Shown here piece by piece: positions 10,467-23,143 of a DNA stretch of 64,000 nt. Positions within the stretch are counted from its first letter, which is position 1; each line of letters starts with the position of its first letter. The DNA is from Carnegiea gigantea (lineage: Eukaryota > Streptophyta > Magnoliopsida > Caryophyllales > Cactaceae), in NCBI GenBank assembly GCA_029747015.1, contig JAKOGI010000124.1:186001-250000 (forward strand), given 5' to 3'. The notes under the pieces were generated by a model that worked only from the letters and a program-made list of their open reading frames with translations, searched no databases and had not been told where the DNA came from. A program made the translations under genes and the position numbers.

Positions 10467-12965
10467 AAATAAATATCAGTCACTCACGGGAAAAAAAATT
10501 GCCAACTTTTTTGGGCCCAAGGTTTCCTTTGCTTCTAAGTACGTCCTAGTTTCTTCCTGCCAATGACTTGTATCTTTGTTAACAGTCACTTTTACGTGTC
10601 TGTAAGGGATTAACAACTAATTCCAACCTCTTATAATTACCTGATGTCTGATGACTAAAGACATTCTGGCTTGTGGGAGATACATATCACCTAATAGAGA
10701 GAGGGGGGGGGGGGGGACTAGGTATAAGAAAAAACTAAACTAGAAACGCCAATGAATGAATGCATGTTTGTATGGTTAGTTAGCTGTCTGATGCAGATGA
10801 TAGATACTTTCCTTATACAAATTGGCGTCTGATGTGTTGGATTTGGATGGAAAATGACAGTGGCCGCATTTTGCAACTTGGCTTGATAGACGTATCACAT
10901 GGGCCAAGTATCCTGTTCAACAAAACCATGCCTAGAACTTGTGGATACAATTTCCTCAAATTTGTTGACAAGACAGCATCATTAAGATGTGGAATTAGAA
11001 ATTTGTGTTTAAATCGTACTGATTTGGATCGTATTTTTGGGTCTGCAATGATGTGAAGAAAGTATTTTTGGAGGGGGGGAGTTGTGCTAATTGAATCAGG
11101 TATATAGGTTGATATAGGCAGGATTCAACCTCAGATTTCTAATGACAATTTTAAAGAATTTAACAGTTGAGCTAACTGGTACATGTAAATGTGAAGAGAA
11201 AGGATAATTCTACTTCATTTATTATTTGTTATGAAAAACATGATATGTTTGTGTAGACACTTAAAAAATGGCATCTTATTTTAATAGCCCAGTGACAAAA
11301 TCAATATCCCAATTTGAGTTCTTGGAGGCCCAGCATAGTTATGGTTAAAAAAACAAATTGAGTCCACAAAGTAGTCCACATACGAGATTGGTCCAATAGG
11401 CTAATATCAAGGAGAACCCGCTTGTATTAGCTTTCCGCTTTTGGAGTTCTAATTGGATTAATTTCTTTTGATTAATTAGAATTCTAGTTCATTAAGTCAA
11501 CCTATTTAGATTAAGCTTAACAGGAGCAGAACTAGATCCCCTTTTCCTATGCTAATTCACCACTATAAAAAGGGATTGACCTTTTGGTTAGAGGCATGAC
11601 AGAAAATCATTAGAACGACCCATTGCCACAAAATAATTGAAAGGGGCTCACCTGGACTCATTCACGTAAAATCATGCAGCAGATTAGCGTCACTCTGCTG
11701 GGTTCCTAAAAGATTCATGTGGATTATCCTAAAGGCGCGTTTTACAACCTTCTTCTCTTTTTTCTATTTCTTTTCATTTAAATTAGCTAATGACAGTTTG
11801 GCAAATATGTAACATTTAGCTAGTTTGTCCCTGCCCGCTGTAATAATTGGAATTGTTTATCTTTTTACTCTCTTTTGATGAACATGTTGCTTTGATTTTA
11901 CGTGAATGAGTGATTCTAATTTGTTGCATGACTGTCTAATAGTATGATTAAGCTTTGATTTTCCATATTGATTAGTAGAGGCCGTTAGTGATGATGGACA
12001 GTGACATGGTGCATTCCTTCATACCACTGCACCATCGCCTCTGAATCTAGATCTTCGATTTTAGTCCATGGTATCAAGATGATCCCCACACGAAGGATTA
12101 ACCGGGGGCGTTTCGAAAACCTTTGTGAAGCAAATCAACAGTCCCTTTTGATATTCCTTTCAGTTGTCCATATCGGTCCATAGTTCGCTTCAAAGAGTAT
12201 AATTGGTTTGTAAGTTTCTCCTAAAAACTCACTGGCGACTCTATTAAAGTTTAATGATTTTTCTTATCATTTCAGCAATTTCCTCTTTTCTGCACTTCTG
12301 GAATTGGACGGATGGATTCGGATCCTAACGGTAGGACACATCTGGGCTAGGACACAGGCTCGGAGTTGGCCAGCCGGGTTCTTGGATCAAACCTGCATCC
12401 TGATTCTGGGCCAGGCTGGATTATTGGTAGAGTCCAGGTCAGAAAACTAGACCTAACACTGGCCTAGAAACTCGATTGGGCTCCTAGTTAGCTCCCCAGC
12501 CCAGCTTTGTTTACTGTTCGGCTGCCCAAAAACAAGAAAAAATTAAATCCGCTTCTAAAAAAATAAAGTACCTAGCAAAACGAGTCCAATCATTCGTGGA
12601 GGAATAATGCCTAGGATAGACTTCCTGGAGTCCGTGGTCATTATAGTCTGCAAGTGTTCTCCGACACTGTACCAATCCATCCTAACATCTTTAGATTAAG
12701 TGTCAATAATCCAATGTAGTTAGAAATAATTACCGTCATAAATTACCACAGTAACGATGGAAGGAGTTTGTTTCGCGTTAGACATGTACATGTTGGCTTT
12801 CACCTTATAATTATGTGTACCCCAAATGGTTTAAGTTATCATTAACCTTTAAGTTTGATAAATATGTGAGATTATTAATGTATGTGATCATATTAATATG
12901 TCTTAAGAAAATTTTAGATAAACGTATGTTTTAATTTTAGATAAACGTATGTTGCTTTACCTTTG
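10467..12965. other. Intergenic region with possible retroelement LTR remnant
   Basis: No credible gene. It contains a poly-G tract (about 10705-10716) and a SINE-like repeat (listed separately). A TATA box occurs in ACTATAAAAAGGG (about 11561-11573), and farther downstream TGGTATCAAGAT (12069-12080) resembles a tRNA-Met PBS. Together these could be an old plus-strand LTR and leader, but no partner or coding part is visible. Confidence 0.4.
11045..11190 (-). repeat. tRNA-derived SINE-like repeat
   Basis: On the minus strand an A-box-like TAGCTCAACTGTTAAATT (11158-11175) is followed by a B-box-like GAGGTTGAATCC (11121-11132), in Pol III promoter order and spacing. Ends are not defined and no target duplication was found. 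Confidence 0.45.
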
Positions 12966-12989
12966 TAGTCTAGTTGTCATCAATAGTAA

Positions 12990-13160
12990 CGATGGCCAAC
13001 TCTGACGGACAAAGCGACGTAGTAGACTGGCGTCGGAAAATATCAGACAGACCGACGGAAAATAAGACGGGGCCCGACGGAAATTCAAATTTCCGACGGA
13101 AATTCCGACGGAACCTCCGTCAGATTCCATCGGTTTTTCCGTTGGACGCGGCATGCAGAT
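12990..13160. repeat. Left subterminal repeat region of CACTA element
   Basis: Repeated GACGGA/TCCGTC motifs in both orientations (for example AAATTCCGACGGAA). In En/Spm-type elements such motifs bind the TNPA-like protein. A GA-rich probable 5' leader (13228-13290) and a candidate intron donor GTAAGT at 13325 follow. Confidence 0.8.
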
Positions 13161-13325
13161 CTCGAGGCTAGTGCTCTCCTCGGTTTTAAATTTGGGGGGT
13201 GTGTATTTTGTTCGGCATTTGCAAATTGTAGAGAGAGAAGCTGAGGTTCAAAAAGAGAGAGAGGGAGGAGAAGGAAGAGAGAGAAAGTGAGATTTGAAGG
13301 TTTCGGTCGCCGAAAAATTGAACGG

Positions 13326-15069
13326 TAAGTGATATTTTTGCTTAGTTTGTTGTTTGAAATTAAAATAGTTAAATTAATTGATATTTTTTGTAGTCTTTGT
13401 TTTCCAAGTTTTGCCGCCGCCACGAACGCCGCCAGTGTCACCGCTACCTCTGCCGTTAGTGCCACCACCGCCAGTAATCCGCTTGATTTTTCGGGTGTGT
13501 AAAGGTTAGTAGAATTATTGCGCTTTAAAATTGTGTTAATTTGATATATGATGTTCATTTTTATGAATTTTAATCTTGAAGCATATTTGTTTAGTTTGAA
13601 TAATTTATTTTTTCCGTTGAATATGAATTTGAATTACGTTAATTTTTTATTTAATTTATTAAATATGTTTATTAGAATAAGTGGAGTAAAACATGTTAAA
13701 TATGTACATATGAAATAATTATCTAATTATTTTAAAATGTTAAATATGTTAAGCATGTATGATATGTTTTATTAAAGTGAATAATTTAAGTAAACAAGTT
13801 TGTTTATTATAAAATATTAAATATGTTAGGCATGTATGTTTTTTGAGGTATGTTTAATTTTTTTATAATTTGTTCGATATGTTAAGAATTTTTGTTATAT
13901 TTTTGCAAGATTTAGGTATGTTAAGTATATATTAATTTAAATTTGCTAAGTATGTTAATAGTATTTTGTTATTTTTTATTGGGTTTGTTTAATTAGATGA
14001 AGTGTGAAATAAGGTGTTTAATTTGTGGTTGATACTTATTGAGGCTTATGTGGATATTAAATAATATTGTTATGTTAAATTTATTTTTTTTAGCGTATAT
14101 GTTTAATTCCATTAATTGTTGTATTTTAGGTTTTTATGAGAATTTATTTTGATAGGAAACAAGTATAATGTAACTCTAATTTAATATGTAATATATGTTG
14201 ATTTGAATAATTGAAATAGTTGTGAGTACGTAAGCATGTGTAATATATGTTTTGTTTTAGTAAATGGTTTAAGAATGTTAAGTATGTTTGTTTTATATTT
14301 GATTTGTTTTGTATATTAATTTTTGGTAAGTATGTAAATAATATTCTTTTTTTGAGAAATGATTAATTGTTCGTATGATTTGGTTGGTTTAATATGTAAT
14401 TTATTTTTGTCATAAAATATGGATGTGAATTACATTAAATTTTAATTTTATTTATTAAGTGTATTTATTTGAATAAATGGAGTAAAATATGATAAGAATG
14501 TTAAGTATATATTGAGGTGTGTTAAGTATATATTAATTAAAGTTTGCTCATTATGTTAATTATATTGTATCTTATTAATTTTATTTGGATTTATTTATTT
14601 AGATGAAGTACGAAAGTAATAATTTCATTTGTGTTTGATGCTTGATTACATTTATTTTCACAAATAATATAGTGATGTGAAATTTTGATTGAATTGTTTA
14701 AGTATATTAAGTATGTTTAGTTTTTGTTTGATTTGTTGTGTATATTTATCATTGGGAAGTATGTAAAGAACATTCTTGTTTGAGGTATAGTTAAATTTTT
14801 ATTTGATTTGTTAAGTATTTTTATTTTATCTTTTGGGTAATGGTATTACATTTTTTTTGTTTTGTTTATTTGAATAAAGTGTGAAATAAATTATGTAATT
14901 TATGTTTGATGCTTAATTGGGTGCGTTATGATATATTTAATAGTTCTATTAAATATATTTTTATGTAATACATATATATATGTTGAACTGGTTAAATAGA
15001 TTTGTAAAAGATTTTTATTGCAATTGGTTGTAGTTTACATAACAATTAAGGCAATCATATTCGCAACAT
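13326..15069. other. AT-rich leader or intron region of CACTA element
   Basis: About 1.7 kb between the leader and the transposase ATG. It is strongly AT-rich with many TTAAGTATGTT-like variants, and holds a short GCC-rich patch at 13412-13480. It is probably one or more introns of the transposase transcript. No coding evidence. Confidence 0.5.
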
Positions 15070-18000
15070 ATGGATGGGCCGGTGCATCGTCAATGGATAT
15101 ATAGGAGAAGAAATCCTAATGGACATGAACCTAGAGATGAGTGGTTGATGGGAGTTAATATGTTTGACGAATTTGCACGAAATCAGGAGGAGTATAGAAT
15201 TAATAGAGTTTATAGATGTCCATATGTGAAGTGCAAAAATATGCAATATTTTACACCTGATGTTGTAAAGTCTCATTTGTATAGAAAGGGGTTTGTGAAG
15301 AATTATTGGTATTGGATAAGTCATGGGGAAGAAGATAATTCGGAAGCAGGGGGTGCAAGTAGTTCACATTCTATTAATTTTGATTACGATCACAACTATC
15401 ATAATCATATGGAGAACATGCTTCATGCTGCCTTCCAAGCTAATGAAATGAACATAAGTAGCCATCATGACGTAAATGCTGAGACATTTTACACTATGTT
15501 TGAATCTGCCCAAAAACCGTTGTATGAAGGGTGTAACATAATTGAACTTGAAGCATCTGTGAGACTACTTAGTATTAAATCGGGGCACAATATGTCTCAA
15601 TGTTGTTTCAACGAAATTGTCGACCTGGTGAAAGACATATGCCCTTCTGAAAGTGGCATTCCAAAAAATTATCATCACCAACTCAGAAAAATGAGAGATT
15701 TAGGTATGGATGTTCAGGAAATTGATTGTTGTCTGAATGGTTACATACTTTATTATAAACAAGATGAGGGTTTGTCCGCATGCAAATTTTGTGGACATGC
15801 AAGACAATTACCAAAGAAATCCAACCAATGAAGTAATAAGGATGTTTCATATACAAAAATGCATTATCTGCCTTTAATCCCAAGATTGCAACGACTGTAT
15901 GCGTCAAAAAGGACTGCCGTCCATATGAGATGACATCATGAGCACCGCCAAGAATCGGGTGTTCTCCGGCATCCGTCGGATGGATTAGCTTGGAAGCATT
16001 TTGACCAAAAGTATCCAAATTTTGCAGCAGAGCCTCGAAATACAAGGTTAGGTCCTTGTGCTGATAGTTTCACACCATTTTTCATATCTGGAAGATCGTA
16101 TTCTGTATGGCCAATTGTTGTTACACCTTATAACTTGCCTCCAGATATGTGTATGATAATTTCATACATGTTTTTAAGTTGTATTATTCCGAATCCAACA
16201 AATCCGAAGAACAGGATTGATGTGTATTTGCAACCCGTAATTGATGAGTTGAAAATGCTGTGGGATGTTGGGGTTGATACATTTGATGTTTCGTGCCGGG
16301 AAACTTTTAGATTGCATGCCGCGTTGATGTGGACAATTAATGATTTTTCCACATGTGATATGTTATCCGGTTGGAGTGCTCATAGGTTGTTAGCATGTCC
16401 GGTTTGTATGCACCAAAATTGTGCATTCCAGTTACAGCATGGCTGAAAGCCATCTTGGTTTGATTGCTATCGTCGGTTCTTACCTCGGAATCATTGTTTT
16501 AGAGCTAATAAAGTTACTTTTCGTAAAGGGAAGAGCGTACACATTGGCCTTCCCCAAAGGATTTATGGTGAAATGTTGTCTGATATAGTATCGACATTAC
16601 CTAAAGTGACTGCAGATATCTATTTTCAAATTCCGGGATTTGAAGAAAATGAACATAATTGGACAAAACAAAGTATCTTTTGGGAGTTGCCGTATTGGAA
16701 GCATCAATTTCTGCGGCATAACCTTGATGTTATGCATATTGAGAAAAACTTTAGTGAAAATATTATAAACACAGTGATGGATGTACCCAAAAAAACAAAG
16801 GATGATATCAAAGTAAGAATGGATATGTCTATTCTGTGTAGTAGGCAAGAGTTGAACTTCGCTACAAAAGGGTCAACTGATAGATTGTGTAAGCCAAAAG
16901 TCAAGTTTACACTGTCATTACCTCAAAAAAGCGCTGTCTGTCAATGGTTGCGGGAGGTTCATGTGCCTGATAGTTATTATTCTAATGTGAAAAATTGGGT
17001 GGATCCATCTAACACAAAGTTGCAAAATATGAAAAGTCATGATCATCATGTGTTCCTGAAGAATCTTCTTCCAGTGGTTTTTGCTGCTCTTCCGGAAGAT
17101 GTGTTGGGACCCTTGGTCGAATTGAGTGAATTTTTCAGAAACTTATTCTCCAGTGAGTTACACGTGAGCATGCTGGAAGAGATGAACAAGAACATTGCTA
17201 TAATTCTTTGTAAGTTGGAGACAATTTTTCCGCCTGGATTTTGAAATGTCATGGAACATTTGCCCATTCATTTAGCCGAAGAAACTTTGTTGGGTGGTCC
17301 TGTTCAATATTGATGGATGTATCCTTTTGAGAGGTACTTTGGCTGGATGAAACCTACGGCAAAGAATAAAGCTCGTGTAGAGGCATCTATGGTTAATGCA
17401 TACTTAGCATTTGAGATCAAACATTTCGCTGAGTATTATTTTCAGTCAAACTTGCATTGCCCGAGTATTGGGCGTAATGAGGATCTGCAACAACCCGAAC
17501 CACAAATGCGAACTCTTTCGGTGTTCAACCATAAGGGTACTCCATTTGGAAATCGAGGAAAAAGATATCTTAATGAGCCGGAGTATCGTGTCGCACGTCC
17601 TCACATTTTACTGAATTGTGATGAAGTGCAACCATATTTGAAGTAAGTATATCAGTTACTGAAAGTTTCATTTGAATACTTAATAATTGTTAAATAATAA
17701 TTAATTAATTTCATTCGTTAAACATTATAGTTGGTTCAGACATCAATTTTGCGGCCATAATCCAAACGCGAGTGATGTGGAAGGGGACTTGTTTATCGAG
17801 GCAAATTTTGCACAATGGTTTGAGTGTAATGTAAGTAATTTTTCTGAAGTAACCTTCAACTTCTAGAAAACATTTTTGTAACTCTAAAAAAGATTTCCTT
17901 CTTTTTTCTTCATAGGTCAATTCTTATCAAGTGTTTAATGATGAGAGGTAAGATTTTTTGGTGAACTTATCTCATGGACCGATTATAGTAGTCGAATATT

Positions 18001-18695
18001 TTTCTGGGTATAAAGTTAATGGTTATCGGTTTCATACCAAGGCTAGAAATGAAGGTAAAGCAACATATAATTATGGCGTGTGCGTCAAAGGAGTTGGTGA
18101 AGGTGATGAAGTATCAGGGGATTATTATGGTATACTTCACGAAATTATTCGTGTTGAATTTACGGATGAGCCAATTAAAAAATGTGTACTTTTTAATTGT
18201 GAGTGGTTTGACCCGGATGTTCCTCGGGGGCTACGTTATCCTAAATTTACCCCATATCCCGAGGTTAATCATACTAGACATTACAGAAAGTTTGAGCCAT
18301 TTATATTTGCTGATACTGCAATTCAAGTGGTATATCTTAAGTACCCTGAGGGGATATCCGGAAAAGCGAATTGGTGGGTAGCTATACCAAACAAACTTCG
18401 CGGTGCTCCTAAATATAAGGATAATCTAGAACTTGCCTATCAACAGTTACGAATGACAACCATGAATGTGAATAATGTAATAGCTACAACATTAGTCGAT
18501 GAAACTGCACAAGCTGATGATGTTGATGGACATGATTGGGGTGATGATCATGATGGAAATGGTGATGAAGAGGATGAAGAAGGTGAATGGGAGGATGAAG
18601 CTGAAGACATTGATGATGATGATGATGATGAAAATATGGCATTGCAAAGTGGTGATGATGACGATGACGATGACGATGTGTCCCATAATGATTGA
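15070..18695 (+). pseudogene. TNP2-like CACTA transposase (Transposase_21 family)
   Basis: The ATG at 15070 opens a transposase-associated N-terminal domain (MDGPVHRQWIYRRR, CPYVKCKN). The frame then continues to 17643 through the core with recognisable strings (MHYLPLIPRLQRLYASKRTA, HFDQKYPNFA, YNLPPDMCMI, HAALMWTINDF, LSGWSAHRLLACPVC) and a DUF4218-like segment (WMYPFERYFGWMK). Five in-frame TGA stops break this frame: 15829, about 15931, about 16444, about 17242 and about 17312. Introns with GTAAGT donors follow (about 17643-17730 and 17831-17916). The last exon (to 18695) holds a DUF4216-like domain (GPIIVVEYFSGYKVNGYRFHT) and an Asp/Glu-rich tail. Family certain, inactive. Confidence 0.9.
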
Positions 18696-18855
18696 TTTAA
18701 TATTTTCGTTGTATAGATATTTATGCCTGTGTATGTAGTTTTTCTTAATTGCAAACCTACAAAAATAATTGTATATATGTACTGTAATTTTTTTACTGAC
18801 AATACTATGAATATTGGTGCGGTTGTATTTTTTTTATTTTGTTCTTATTTATTAA

Positions 18856-20691
18856 ATGTCTGGACTTAATGGTGGACGTGGTCGTGGTCGAACGGTTAGG
18901 AATGATGCAGGCAGAGAAGCACCACAACCGACTCCACAGTATGATCCTGCTGATCAAAACTATGAAACAAACACCTTTAATGGAATGTTTGGAGGTTTTC
19001 TTGATCCAACTCAACTATTCGGAAATTATTTTGATAGTATGAATGAGCAACCCCATATGCAACCACCTTTTTTTGGTGCGGGTATGCAGACACCAATCCA
19101 ACCCAATATTCCTTATATGGGTGGTACTTCAGCTACTCCATCACTTTATCAACAGTTTGGCACTGTTAGTCCACGTTTCAACGGTAATTAGATGATGGGG
19201 CAACCTAGAATGCCAAGCCACTCAGTGCACAATGAAGGGGTCCAAAATGAAGGGGTAGGAAGAGATAGACACAGTCCTGTATCTGATAGTGAAACTGCAA
19301 GCACCAATAATAAAATATATTTACAACCCGATGGTGACACGTAAGTTCATTACAAACTTTGTAACTTCTTCAATAATCATATTCGTTTAATGCCTAAAGT
19401 AATTACTTTTAACAAATTCTTTTTTTGTTCTTAGTTTTGTTCCATATCAGGGTGCAGTTTAGAAAATTGTTGAAAGTTTTGCAGGTAAGTACCCACGTCC
19501 TTGGACCACATGGGGGAAAGTTTCACAATCTCATAGAGACATATGGTTTAATGAGTTTAAGGTTAATTTTCTATACAACGAATTTCAAAGTCGTCATTGG
19601 ATTGTTTGAGATGTTTAATTACTAATATACTTCAACTTTGGCACAGAAACACTACTACTGGCATCCAGACAATGAAGCCAAGATACGGCGTAACTTTGAG
19701 TACAGAGGGGCAACTCGATTTAGGGACATTTTTGGATATGACAGGAAGTACAACAAAAAGCCGAAGTGATTACCACCTAGTGTTTGGAATGAGATGCTTA
19801 AATATTGGAGTGAGGATGACAAGTTCAAGAAATTGAGCCAATAAAATAAAACGAATAGATTGAGTGATGCTGAAGGTTTTGATCATTCGTTAATATATGT
19901 GGCTCAATTCCGATTAGTGGAAGGAAAAAGCACCTGGTAAGAAATGAGATTATTAATAAGCGTATTTCTTATATATAATGTATAGTATGAATTGAGGTTC
20001 TCGTCCTTCTTTGTATTTAATTGTTGGTTATTTTTTTTTGTCTCTTTAGGCCAAAGCATTAGGTAGGGAACCCACATGTGAGGAATTGTTTAAGGACACC
20101 CACTGTAAAGTGAAAGACAAAACTTTTATGGATAAAAAATCTGTAAAAAAATATGTAAGTTCAATTTAGCACATTTTATTCAGAGAGGAATCATATGTTA
20201 TAATTGTGGGTCTAGTATGAAACTGTTTTATTTTTGTATAATTTTCAGGAGGATCATCACAACAAATGGGAGGAGTACTCTCAAGCTGCAACTAAGGGGG
20301 CTCCCAACTGTCATTTATGACCCAAGAAGAGTTTTGGATTAAAGAAAATCTGGACAAGAAAGGCCGCATATACGGTTTTGGTACGGAGGGGTGAAGTTGA
20401 AGAAATCAGCTACCATTGCAGCCGCACGTCACTCATCAGCAGAGCATTTTGATCCAAGAGAGTAAGCGTAACTCCTCACTGATAGCATAGCCAAGCAAGC
20501 AGAGGTTATAACTCAACTAACCAAGAAATAGGGGAAGACAGAGCGCATGTTGAAAAAAGTTTTCAGATTTTTCAAAGGTCAAAGTGCAGGTTTTTCCAAC
20601 CACATCAACTTGAACCCTGATGATGAAGAGGACTCCCAAAATAACAATGATGATGATCTCACAAATTTATCTGACTCTGATTAGTTGATAT
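18856..20691 (+). pseudogene. TNPA-like CACTA protein (Transposase_24-like)
   Basis: The ATG at 18856 opens a Gly/Arg-rich start (GGRGRGRTVRNDAGRE) and a Pro/Gln-rich region, stopped by TAG at 19189. The exon seems to end at a GTAAGT near 19341 and resumes at 19436. Later segments show the conserved C-terminal pattern of plant CACTA accessory proteins: YPRPWTTWGKV, WHPDNEAKIRRNFEYRGATR, then LPPSVWNEMLKYWS after a TGA where Trp is expected, then EDHHNKWEEYSQAATKG. The end is acidic (DDEEDSQNNNDDDLTNLSD). It would bind the subterminal repeats. Exon limits are approximate; several stops. Confidence 0.75.
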
Positions 20692-20984
20692 GATTTACGT
20701 GTAATTTATGTAATCTGCGTGTAGATCCAAAACAACGTATATGTCGTAATTAATATTTAATTTAGCACCTTCTTTTGGTATATATAAATCTTTATATTAA
20801 TTATATTTGGTAATTATTACTTATTGCATATGGTAATATATCTACTTTTTTGGATTTTTGAGAACCAAAATTTTTAAAAATTTTTTTTGGGTTGGTAATA
20901 TATCTATTTTTTTAGGTTGTAATATATTCATTTTTTTGGGGTTTTGAGAACCAAAATTTTTAAAAGAAAAATTTTTTTAATTTG

Positions 20985-21222
20985 GAGTGAAATTCCGACG
21001 GAATTTCCCTCCATCCACTGACTGCACAGATAGTATCCGACGGTTTTTCCGACGGTATTTTCCATCGGAAATTCCGTCGGTCTCGAAAAATTTCTGCGGC
21101 GAGCTGAATCCCGACGAGCCGTTCTGTCTCGTATTTTCCATCGAAAATCCATTTTTCCGTCGGAATAATCATCTTTTTCCGTCGGAGTTTCCGTCACAGA
21201 TCAGATATATTTTTGTAGTTTA
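20985..21222. repeat. Right subterminal repeats and terminus of CACTA element
   Basis: At least eight variants of TTCCGACGG/CCGTCGGAA in both orientations between 20990 and 21195, ending in TTTTTGTAGTT. The final G of the expected TAGTG is T here. No 3-bp target duplication could be set because the left end is lost. Confidence 0.8.
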
Positions 21223-21599
21223 CTTGTTTTTCCATGGGGAAATGAAACCACCTTATTGAAAGACATTTGCAACTATAATAAGGTAGTTAACATACGAAAA
21301 GTTCGCGCATAAATGTGATTCTCCAAACTAGGAGGTTCTTTCGTTATGCATATATAACGCATATATATAAATCTTTTCCTTATTATCATGTTGATGATGA
21401 AGAACTAAGTAATCCTTTAATTCTATACTCAAGTTAGTTGACAAACTCACTTTGTTTCTACTATGCTAACGAAGGGAGGTCAAAGACACTCATTTTTGTG
21501 AATCTTCTAATAAGTTGCAACGTGTCTTTGAGGCTCTTTAATTCTAATACGATGAGAAATGAGACCACATTGACACAATTTTTTAAAAATTTCTATATA

Positions 21600-22140
21600 T
21601 TAGGTTCACTGGCTCAAATTCTGTCCGCCATAGAGCCTCAGAGGACTTGACCACGGTCAGTGGCCAAACGTGGTTCAAAAGCTGTTCAGAGGCTAACACG
21701 GACCATCCATGCTCCTGACCACAATCTGTGGTGTGTGCGGCGCCAACGCTGCTAGGGTTTCCTGGATCTTGACCTACTGATCGGTTTATAAGGAAACTAG
21801 CCTTGGGCTCCAACGAAAGATCAAAACACATCAAGAGCACAAGTATCATTGAGCATCTAGAAAACTGTTCTTTCCTTTGATCAGGTGCTATTAGTTCTAC
21901 TATTCTTGTTTTGTGAGAGAGTGTTTTAAGTGATTTTGTAATCACCAATTGATCTTTTCTTAGCGCACATCGCTCTGAGATCAATTCGGCACTCTTCCAT
22001 TACCATAGTGGATTCTTTGTTTATTGCCGCCCGTGGTTTTTTTTGTTTAGGGTTTTTTCACGTAAATCTTGGTATTTGTTCTCTTTCTCTTATTATTATC
22101 GTATTTTGTGATTTCTTGTTACTTATAATAAAATCCTAAC
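21600..22140 (+). repeat. Copia-type LTR-like fragment
   Basis: The 3' half (21990-22140) has the order CCGCCCGTGG..., TTTTTTCACGTAAATCTTGG and TTTGTTCTCTTTCTC seen at the ends of many plant copia LTRs, ending near AAATCCTAAC. The upstream part includes GGTTTATAAGGAAAC as a possible TATA region. No PBS, coding part or second copy is nearby, so a truncated or solo LTR is inferred. Confidence 0.4.
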
Positions 22141-23143
22141 CGATTCTGACGACAATTTTCTTCTTTTTTTTTTTTTTTTTGGTTTTGGATGTTTGTGTGG
22201 AAAAAGAGGTAGTGACCACCACTATACGGCTACCCATTTATTCTCTTTATCTACTCATGAGTATGCAGTACTCCGTACATATAATGAATCTCTCAAGAAA
22301 AATACGGGAAATTCCTGACGGCGATACTGATGACAATGACTACACTACGTAAAATTAAGTGTCATATACGACTAAATTTTAAACTAACTTTTCTTCATGT
22401 ACAATCCCAAAAAAGGCCCCCGGTGTGTATGCATGAATCTTACGTACTACTAACTGCTATGTACGTACATCAGATATGGGGAAAAAGCCAAAGCAGAATA
22501 CGTCTGTCTTGAAGTACGGACAAAGACGAGTTTAAGTGCTCATTAAGGGGCCATCCTGATTAACTAATTCGCATAGGTGGTATAAGTCTCAATTCTTTTG
22601 GTAATTTTCTTTTTGAATTGATCATTTAGTTCACATTTGTCAACTTCCAAGTCTTGATTTTAAAAAAATAATAATTAATATCGAATTAAATCATCGTAAA
22701 ATAGTACTACAATTTTAAGATGATCCACTTTCCTAACATATTTAATTCTATTACAAAATTAATAGTGTTTGATATTATTTTCAATAAGAGTAAACATTTA
22801 AGCACCAGGGCTAGTACAAGAGAGATAGGGCAAGTCGCGCATAAATCTATGCTCAATAGGCCCAGTTGCACACCCTTACAAGTGAAGAAAACAATTACCA
22901 CTTTGCGCATGCCGTCAAGGGTGGCAAATTCTTACATGGACCTAGGAGAATACATTTCCGAATGCCACTATATTTTTTCTAGCATGTATCCATCATATAT
23001 TTCTTTTTTTAATATAAATATGCTTATGTAGGTTCGGGAGCATGATACATGCTTTGGTCCAGGGTCAAACCTGGCCTCTATAATTAATTGGATATGTACT
23101 TGGTGCTGCAAAACTACTAGTCACTTAACATATATAGTATTAA
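22141..23143. other. Intergenic, nothing recognised
   Basis: AT-rich, with a poly-T tract (about 22165-22181). No coding sequence, repeat pair or structured RNA is recognised. Confidence 0.5.

Larger units (their letters stand above)
12966..21222 (+). mobile_element. CACTA (En/Spm) DNA transposon, about 8.3 kb, decayed
   Basis: Both ends carry dense copies of CCGACGGAAATTCCG-type subterminal repeats in opposing orientation (about 13000-13150 and 20990-21200). A TNP2-like transposase gene and a TNPA-like gene lie between them on the plus strand. The right end TTTTTGTAGTT at 21212-21222 is close to the complement of a CACTACAAAAA terminus. The left terminus is eroded; no CACTA is readable near 12966, so that boundary is approximate. 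Both genes have stops, so it is not autonomous. Confidence 0.9.

Noticed and set aside
10832..11056. 74-codon open frame near 10.8 kb
   Set aside because: No recognisable motif, no promoter or neighbour context, and it sits in repeat-derived DNA overlapping a SINE-like region.
12001..12183. 60-codon open frame starting MTWCIPSYHC
   Set aside because: Overlaps the PBS-like site and shows no family motif; probably chance.
18492..18802. Ile- and Ser-rich frames opposite the acidic tail of the transposase
   Set aside because: They are the complement of a GAT microsatellite.
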